Shown: in pieces, positions 58,695 to 64,000 of the stretch | Layout of the letters: each line of letters starts with the position of its first letter | Position numbering within the stretch: the first letter of the stretch is position 1 | Assembly: GCF_030412785.1 (NCBI RefSeq) | Contig: NZ_CP125295.1 | Span: forward strand, 1,178,001 to 1,242,000 | Source of the DNA: Paraburkholderia sabiae | GTDB taxonomy: Bacteria > Pseudomonadota > Gammaproteobacteria > Burkholderiales > Burkholderiaceae | Direction: 5' to 3' | Length of the DNA: 64,000 bases | Made by a program: the position numbers and the translations under genes | The notes under the pieces: model-generated | What the model was told of the DNA's origin: nothing | The model's input: only the letters and a program-made list of their open reading frames with translations | The model's database searches: none

Positions 58695-60164
58695 TTATGC
58701 GCGCGCCGTTACGGCAGATGTATACGCTTCCTCGAGTTCCGCGGCTTCGCGTTCGCCGCGCAGCACGGCGTGCGCTTCCGCACGCGTCGCGACGCACGGA
58801 CCCGAGCCGAGCAGCGGCTTGCGAGCCGTCTCGCGCAGTGCGAGCACCGACACGATACCGATGATCGACGCGCCCATCAGGTAGTACGCGGGCATCATCA
58901 GGTTGCCGGTGCGGTCGACCAGCCATGCCGTCACCAGCGGCGTCGTACCGCCGAACAGCGACACCGACACGTTGAAGCCGATCGCCAGCGCGCCATAACG
59001 GATCTTCGTCGGGAAGAGGGCGGGCAGCGACGACGGCATCACGCCCGTGAACGTCGACAGCAGCGCGCCGAGAATCAGCAGTCCGCCGAATACCGGCAAC
59101 ACTGCGCCCGTGCGGATCAGCAGCAGCGCCGGAATCGACAGCGCGAACAGACCGACACAACCGAGCAGCATGACGGGCTTGCGGCCAATCTTGTCCGACA
59201 GATGGCCTGCGTACAGCGTCATTGGCATCATCAGCACCATCACGGCCAGCACGAGGAATAGACCGTGCGATTCGTTGAAGTGCAGCGTGGCGGACAGATA
59301 GCTCGGCAGATACGACAGCGCCATGTAGTCGGTGACGTTGAAGATCAGCACGAGGCCGACGCACTGAAGCAGCGGCTTCCATTGTTGCGCGAGCAGTTCC
59401 ATGAAGCTCTGCTTCGGGCGCGACTTCTCATCCGCTTCACGCGCTTCGGCTTCCTTCTTGAACGCGGGCGTTTCTTCGAGCTTCATCCGGATGTACAGGC
59501 CGACCAGACCCAGCGGACCCGCGATGAAGAACGGCACACGCCAGCCCCACGACAGCAGCGCTTCCTGCGACAGCGACGCCGTCAGCACGGCAACCGTCCC
59601 GGCGCCGAGGATATAGCCGACCAGCGTGCCGAATTCGAGGAAGCTGCCTGCGAAACCGCGTCGGCGGTCCGTCGCGAACTCAGCGATGAAAGTCGCCGCG
59701 CCACCGTATTCACCGCCCGTCGAAAAGCCCTGCACGAGACGCGCAATGAGCAGCAATGCCGGAGCGAGAATCCCGATCGAGCCGTAGCTCGGAATCAGAC
59801 CGATCGCGAACGTGCCGAGAGCCATCATGATCATCGTCATCGCGAGCACGCGTTGCCGGCCGATGCGGTCGCCGAGCGGACCGAACACCATGCCGCCGAT
59901 CGGGCGCACGAGGAACGCCGCCGCGAACGTGCCGAACGTCGCAATCAGCTGCGCCGAAGGGCTGCTCGACGGGAAGAACACTTTGCCGAGGGTGACGGCG
60001 ATATAGCTATACACGCCGAAGTCGAACCATTCCATCGCGTTGCCGAGCGCCATCGCGCCGACTGCACGTTTGAGAAGGGAGTTGTCGACGACCGTGATGT
60101 CGTCGAGTGTCAGGCTGTTGTCGTTGTTCTTATGTCGCCAGAAGCCGTTGCTGGAAGCGGTCAA
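58695..60164 (-). CDS. proP: ProP-like proline/glycine betaine:proton symporter (MHS family)
   Basis: The start is probably TTG at 60164, eight bases after AGGAG; no ATG fits. The 489-residue protein has 12 membrane segments and the E. coli ProP pattern: LGNAMEWFDFGVYSYIAVTL (about residue 34), GLIPSYGSIGI, ARLVQGFSTGGEYGGAATFIAE (split), LLSWGWRVPFFIAGPLGLVGLY (split) and NLMMPAYYLMGAS. Such proteins take up osmoprotectants or organic acids with protons. The long C-terminal coiled coil of E. coli ProP, which tunes osmotic activation, is missing or very short here, so a different substrate within the MHS group is possible. Confidence 0.83.
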   Translation of the reverse strand: MTASSNGFWRHKNNDNSLTLDDITVVDNSLLKRAVGAMALGNAMEWFDFGVYSYIAVTLGKVFFPSSSPSAQLIATFGTFAAAFLVRPIGGMVFGPLGDRIGRQRVLAMTMIMMALGTFAIGLIPSYGSIGILAPALLLIARLVQGFSTGGEYGGAATFIAEFATDRRRGFAGSFLEFGTLVGYILGAGTVAVLTASLSQEALLSWGWRVPFFIAGPLGLVGLYIRMKLEETPAFKKEAEAREADEKSRPKQSFMELLAQQWKPLLQCVGLVLIFNVTDYMALSYLPSYLSATLHFNESHGLFLVLAVMVLMMPMTLYAGHLSDKIGRKPVMLLGCVGLFALSIPALLLIRTGAVLPVFGGLLILGALLSTFTGVMPSSLPALFPTKIRYGALAIGFNVSVSLFGGTTPLVTAWLVDRTGNLMMPAYYLMGASIIGIVSVLALRETARKPLLGSGPCVATRAEAHAVLRGEREAAELEEAYTSAVTARA

Positions 60165-60855
60165 GGTTAATGCTCCTATGACTGCGGCCGAACGCGTGCG
60201 CGCTCCGCCACGGATTGCTGGAAGTGCAGTTTCGCGAGCGGTCAAAAGCGTGGGAAAGCCAAACTGCCCGGCACGGACCGCGCAAAGGCGCACTGCGCAA
60301 CGTTCAGGACATTCGCGCAGAAAAAGTAACGCCCGTGCATCGCGAAGGTCGTCGCGAAAATGCACTCATCGGTTGCTGCTAAACGTTGGTATCCGCGTGG
60401 CCTTGCAGGGGGGCAGATACCGGAGGACGCTCGCGCATGCATTGCCATGCAATGTGCTCACGCCGCTTGAAAAGGCTTGAAACGAAAAAGGCCGGCGAGG
60501 CGTCGCTCTGGATCGCACCGATCAACGGGCGCGACTTGCAACAAAACAACCGACAAGCCTTCTTGTATAAAAACAATCCAATCCTGTCCGGGCCAAAAGC
60601 GACAAAAAACGCCATGCCGGGAAGAGAACTGAACGCGAATGAAGGGTTAATGCTGTTAGAACGAAGAACATGATAGCACGATAACAGAGGATCGTGCAAA
60701 CCGCCCGTCCGACGGGGCTCGGGCGGAAGCGCGCAATCCGTTGCCTGGCGGGGGATTGCGGGAATTTGGCGGACGCTGAAAAAGCTGCTTTCGATTAACG
60801 GTTTCGTTCAAATTCGGGCGCGGGCATCGCGGAGGCGCGCCTGAGAATGGACGAA
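60165..60855. other. Intergenic region between proP and yggX
   Basis: About 690 bases with no gene I can support. It should hold the proP promoter on the minus strand. A 7-bp inverted repeat lies at 60676-60697, and the part 60480-60700 is richer in A/T than the surroundings. Short frames in it show no ribosome-binding sites or family features. Confidence 0.45.
60676..60697. repeat. 7-bp inverted repeat
   Basis: GCACGAT (60676-60682) and ATCGTGC (60691-60697) are perfect reverse complements around eight bases. A regulator site is possible. Confidence 0.4.
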
Positions 60856-60884
60856 AAAAATCCGCGCACACGGCGCGGATTTTT
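60856..60884 (-). terminator. Intrinsic terminator of yggX
   Basis: AAAAATCCGCGC and GCGCGGATTTTT form a 12-bp stem; on the minus strand it ends in a run of T residues, 27 bases after the yggX stop codon. Confidence 0.88.
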
Positions 60885-60910
60885 CGTCAGGCGAGCCCGA
60901 AAGCGAGCGC

Positions 60911-61186
60911 TCAGCCCTGCGCGGGCGGCACGTAGCCCGAAGCCTGGTCGGCGCCTTCGCCGAAGAAGAACTTCTCCGTCTGTTTCATCAGATACTGGCG
61001 CGCGCGCGGATCGGCCATGTTCAGGCGGTTTTCGTTGATCAGCATGGTCTGCTGCTTGAGCCACTGCTGCCATGCTTCCTTCGAGATGCTCTCGTAGATC
61101 CGTTTGCCGAGTTCGCCCGGCAGCGGCGGGAAATCGAGACCTTCGGCTTCCTTGCCGAGCTTCGTGCATTGAACCATGCGAGTCAT
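60911..61186 (-). CDS. yggX: YggX, Fe(II)-trafficking / oxidative damage protection protein
   Basis: The 91-residue protein starts [20 protein letters not shown] with the conserved Cys at residue 7, then [20 protein letters not shown] and [26 protein letters not shown] (split), all typical of YggX. It protects iron-sulfur clusters and belongs to the oxidative-stress genes. It is downstream of argA on the same strand (55-base gap). Confidence 0.95.
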   Translation of the reverse strand: MTRMVQCTKLGKEAEGLDFPPLPGELGKRIYESISKEAWQQWLKQQTMLINENRLNMADPRARQYLMKQTEKFFFGEGADQASGYVPPAQG

Positions 61187-61241
61187 GCTGTGCTTCTCCT
61201 GTAATCGATATGTAACGGCGTCGCGGCGTTATTGTGCGCGC

Positions 61242-62621
61242 TCAGAGCTGTTTCATCAGCACGAGCGACTTGCGCTGCCAGTTATAGAGGCGGCGGCGGT
61301 CTTCGGGCAGGTCGTCGACGGTGACCTTCACGAAGCCGCGCTTGAGGAACCAGTGTTCGGTGCGCGTCGTCAGCACGAAGATGCGCGTGAGTCCGCGCGC
61401 CCGCGCGCGCTGCTCGATGCGCTTGAGCAGCCGCTCGCCGTCGCCCGTGCCCTGGGCTTCGGGCGCGACCGTCAGGCACGCCATTTCGCCGATGCGTTCC
61501 TGAGTGTACGGATACAGCGCCGCGCAGCCGAACAGCACGCCATCGTGCTCGATCACCGAGAAGTGGTCGATATCGCGTTCGATCTGGTGACGCCCGCGCC
61601 GCACCAGCGTGCCGTCGGATTCGAGCGGCTCGATCAGCGACAGAATGCCGCCGACGTCGTCCGGCGTCGCTTCGCGCAGGCTTTCGAGGTTCTCGTACGA
61701 GATCATCGTGCCCACGCCGTCGTGCAAGAACAGTTCCAGCAGCAGGCTGCCGTCGAGCGCGTATGGAATGATGTGCGCCCGCGCCACGCCGCCGCGGCAC
61801 GCGCGAATGGAGTGCTTCAGATAGAAACCGGCGTCGCCCGTGACGGCGCCGCTTTCGTGCAGACGGTAGGCGTCGTCGAGCGACAGTTCGCGGATCAGCG
61901 CGCCTTCCTCGTCGAGCAGGCCATCTGTTTCGGTGAGAAAAACGATCTTGTCGGCGCGCAGCGCGATCGCGGCCGCCGATGCGACGTCTTCCATCGCCAG
62001 ATTGAATGCTTCCCCCGTCGGCGAGAAGCCGAGCGGCGACAGCAGCACGATCTTGCCGCTCGCGAGCGAGTGACGGATCGACTCGGCATCGATCTTGCGC
62101 ACGACACCCGTGTGCTGGAAATCGACCCCGTCGAGAATGCCGACAGGCCGCGCCGTCACGAAGTTGCCCGACACGACGCTGATGTGCGCGTGTGCCATCG
62201 GCGTGTTCGGCAAGCCCTGGCTGATCGCGGCCTCGATGTCGAGACGCACTTCGCCCGCTGCCTCTTTCGCGGATTCGAGCGCGCGCGCATTCGTGATGCG
62301 CATGCCGTGCGAAAACTCCGACTCGACGCCGTGCAGGCTCATCTGCTCTTCCACTTGCGGACGCGAGCCATGCACGAGCACGATCTGGATACCCATCGCC
62401 TGCAACAGCGCGATATCGGACACCAGCGCGTTGAGCAGACCCTGATGCACGACTTCGCCGCCGAAGCCTACGACGAACGTCTTGTTTCGGAACGCGTGGA
62501 TGTACGGCGCGACCGATCGCATCCAGTCGACGAATTGCGCGTGCTGCAACAGGGTTTCCGCGTCGCCGGACGGTGCCGGAGAAGGGGCGGGCGAGGGGAC
62601 GAGGTCGGTTTGGGAATTCAT
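61242..62621 (-). CDS. argA: N-acetylglutamate synthase
   Basis: The 459-residue enzyme joins an amino-acid-kinase-like domain (FVVGFGGEVVHQGLLNALVS, about residue 50; GFSPTGEAFNLAMEDVAS, about 200) and a C-terminal GNAT acetyltransferase domain (ACLTVAPEAQGTGDGERLL, about 395, with TEHWFLKRGFV). It makes N-acetylglutamate, the first step of arginine synthesis, and is normally inhibited by arginine through the kinase-like domain. The start at 62621 leaves 23 bases to the divergent hrpA start; the -10 box ATTATAAT lies inside this gap. Confidence 0.94.
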   Translation of the reverse strand: MNSQTDLVPSPAPSPAPSGDAETLLQHAQFVDWMRSVAPYIHAFRNKTFVVGFGGEVVHQGLLNALVSDIALLQAMGIQIVLVHGSRPQVEEQMSLHGVESEFSHGMRITNARALESAKEAAGEVRLDIEAAISQGLPNTPMAHAHISVVSGNFVTARPVGILDGVDFQHTGVVRKIDAESIRHSLASGKIVLLSPLGFSPTGEAFNLAMEDVASAAAIALRADKIVFLTETDGLLDEEGALIRELSLDDAYRLHESGAVTGDAGFYLKHSIRACRGGVARAHIIPYALDGSLLLELFLHDGVGTMISYENLESLREATPDDVGGILSLIEPLESDGTLVRRGRHQIERDIDHFSVIEHDGVLFGCAALYPYTQERIGEMACLTVAPEAQGTGDGERLLKRIEQRARARGLTRIFVLTTRTEHWFLKRGFVKVTVDDLPEDRRRLYNWQRKSLVLMKQL

Positions 62622-62628
62622 GCCCCGG

Positions 62629-62636
62629 ATTATAAT
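62629..62636. promoter_or_regulatory. Palindromic -10 box shared by argA and hrpA
   Basis: ATTATAAT reads TATAAT on both strands and is the only AT-rich stretch in the 23-base gap between the two divergent start codons. On the plus strand TATAAT (62631-62636) would start transcription about at 62643, two bases before the hrpA ATG; on the minus strand it would start close to the argA ATG at 62621. Matching -35 boxes would have to lie within the opposite gene and are weak. Confidence 0.4.
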
Positions 62637-62644
62637 GCGCCCCC

Positions 62645-64000
62645 ATGTCGAATGTACCCAAAAGCTCCGCTGGAGCCGATACGAAAAACGCTCCATCCGA
62701 TGCCGCGAAAGACGCTGCGAAGCCCGCGCCGCGCGAGCATCGGCATGCGACGCGCGATACGCGCGGTGACGCGCCGCGTCGTGACGTTTCCGTGAATGTT
62801 GCGAATGCGCCGCGTTCGGGCCCTTCTGCGCCCGACGAGACGAAAAAACACAAGGACGCTGGCGCACGCGAGCAGCAGAATCGCGCGGAGAATGCGCGCC
62901 CGAACCAGCAGGGCAAGCGCGGTCCGAACCAGGCAGGCGGCGACAGGCAGCGCCAGCAGCCGCGCGAGCCGCAGAAGTCACAGATGTCGCATAAGCCGGC
63001 GCGCGTCGTCGAACCGAATCCGGTTCCGCCCATCACGTTCCCCGAAGCGCTGCCTGTCTCGGGCCGCCGCGAGGAAATCGCGCGCGCGATTGCGGGGCAT
63101 CAGGTCGTGATCGTCAGCGGCGAGACGGGTTCGGGCAAGACGACGCAGTTGCCGAAAATCTGTCTCGCGCTCGGACGCGGGATCGGCGCGGGCGGCAGCG
63201 GCCTGATTGGTCACACGCAACCGCGTCGGATCGCGGCATCGGCGACGGGCCGGCGCATCGCCGAGGAACTCGGCACGCCGTTCGGCGAAGTGGTCGGCTA
63301 CAAGGTGCGCTTCACCGACAATCTCGCGCCCGGCGCGTCCGTCAAGCTGATGACGGACGGCATTCTGCTCGCGGAAACGCAGACGGATCCGCTGCTGAAA
63401 GCCTACGACACGCTGATCATCGACGAAGCGCACGAGCGCAGCCTGAACATCGATTTTCTGCTCGGCTATCTGAAAGAGATTCTGCCGAAGCGCCCCGATC
63501 TGAAGCTGATCGTGACCTCGGCGACGATCGACGCCGATCGGTTCGCGCGCCATTTCGGCAGCGACGAGAAGCCGGCGCCCGTGATCGAGGTGAGCGGGCG
63601 GCTGTATCCCGTCGAGGTGCGGTATCGGCCCGTAGCCGAGGATTCGCCCGCCGTGAAGGCGGCTGAAGGTTCGTCGACTCGCGAACGCGGTGACCGCCCG
63701 AAATCGCAACGAGAAACCGACCGCGACCTGATGGATGCGATCGTCGAAGCCGCCGACGAACTGTGCCGTGAAGGCCCCGGCGACGTGCTCGTGTTTCTGC
63801 CCGGCGAGCGCGAGATTCGCGACGCCGCGGAAGCGCTGCGCAAGCATCATCCGCCGCACACGGAAATCCTGCCGTTGTTCGCGCGGCTGTCGGCGGCCGA
63901 GCAGGAGCGCGTGTTCCGTCCGTCGAACGCGCGGCGCATCGTGCTCGCGACCAACGTCGCGGAAACGTCGCTGACGGTGCCGGGCATCCGTTACGTGATC
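62645..64000 (+). CDS. hrpA: ATP-dependent RNA helicase HrpA, partial (N-terminal 452 codons)
   Basis: The gene is open to the right edge. It begins with a ~120-residue basic, Ala/Pro/Gln-rich extension, then a DEAH-box helicase core: [15 protein letters not shown] (motif I, about residue 157), HTQPRRIAA (Ia), [19 protein letters not shown] (motif II, DEAH), [15 protein letters not shown] (motif III) and a second RecA domain with [17 protein letters not shown] and [17 protein letters not shown]. HrpA acts on RNA; E. coli HrpA rescues stalled ribosomes. The start at 62645 is just 23 bases from argA. Confidence 0.92.
   Translation, partial: MSNVPKSSAGADTKNAPSDAAKDAAKPAPREHRHATRDTRGDAPRRDVSVNVANAPRSGPSAPDETKKHKDAGAREQQNRAENARPNQQGKRGPNQAGGDRQRQQPREPQKSQMSHKPARVVEPNPVPPITFPEALPVSGRREEIARAIAGHQVVIVSGETGSGKTTQLPKICLALGRGIGAGGSGLIGHTQPRRIAASATGRRIAEELGTPFGEVVGYKVRFTDNLAPGASVKLMTDGILLAETQTDPLLKAYDTLIIDEAHERSLNIDFLLGYLKEILPKRPDLKLIVTSATIDADRFARHFGSDEKPAPVIEVSGRLYPVEVRYRPVAEDSPAVKAAEGSSTRERGDRPKSQRETDRDLMDAIVEAADELCREGPGDVLVFLPGEREIRDAAEALRKHHPPHTEILPLFARLSAAEQERVFRPSNARRIVLATNVAETSLTVPGIRYVI

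Overview
The window is high-GC, gene-dense and reads as a Burkholderiaceae chromosome, most likely Paraburkholderia or Caballeronia. The grounds are the box (aerobic benzoyl-CoA) genes with boxR, a YadA-type autotransporter, paired DUF2844/DUF3443 genes, BamC, and dispersed repeats with the hairpin CCTACTTTTCTTTGC..GCAAAGAAAAGTAGG. Species cannot be settled from the sequence alone. Both ends cut genes: a phospholipase C at the left and hrpA at the right.

Layout. 1-1065: secreted phospholipase C (partial) and a small lipoprotein. 1343-10180: aerobic benzoate degradation via CoA thioesters (alpha/beta hydrolase, benzoate-CoA ligase, DUF4863 protein, boxR, boxC, boxB, boxA), with shared candidate BoxR sites. 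10206-18460: a RutR-like TetR regulator divergent from a complete reductive pyrimidine pathway (beta-ureidopropionase, preT, preA, NCS1 transporter, hydA). 18485-19015: repeat element A. 19239-21492: cystine-type amino-acid ABC transporter. 21624-33017: surface and envelope genes (lipoproteins, YadA-like adhesin, DUF3443/DUF2844, bamC, EamA exporter, lldP, small lipoproteins). 33303-35460: thiC with a TPP riboswitch. 36081-40475: EamA exporter, fadH, a DUF4397 lipoprotein and an entericidin. 40724-44757: stress and signalling genes (NarL-type kinase, two DUF1328 peptides, ferritin-like protein, two response regulators). 44773-45981: MFS transporter. 46103-52583: a LacI-controlled ABC importer and a GpdQ-like phosphodiesterase, separated by repeat element B. 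52792-53183: tRNA-Leu(UAA) split by a 307-nt group I intron. 53478-64000: GST, oxidoreductase, cupin, membrane proteins, YfcE-like phosphoesterase, proP, yggX, argA, hrpA.

The most unusual signals are three. (1) A group I intron of the Azoarcus type sits in the anticodon loop of tRNA-Leu(UAA). (2) Two copies of a ~540-bp noncoding element, each itself a large imperfect palindrome with perfect 15-bp hairpins near both ends, lie in inverted orientation 28 kb apart. (3) The DNA flanking each copy is skewed: on the strand that reads into the element, C is replaced by T at synonymous positions over about 400 bp (58 T to 15 C in the end of hydA, 64 T to 21 C in the end of the ABC ATPase gene). I know of no description of this third pattern.
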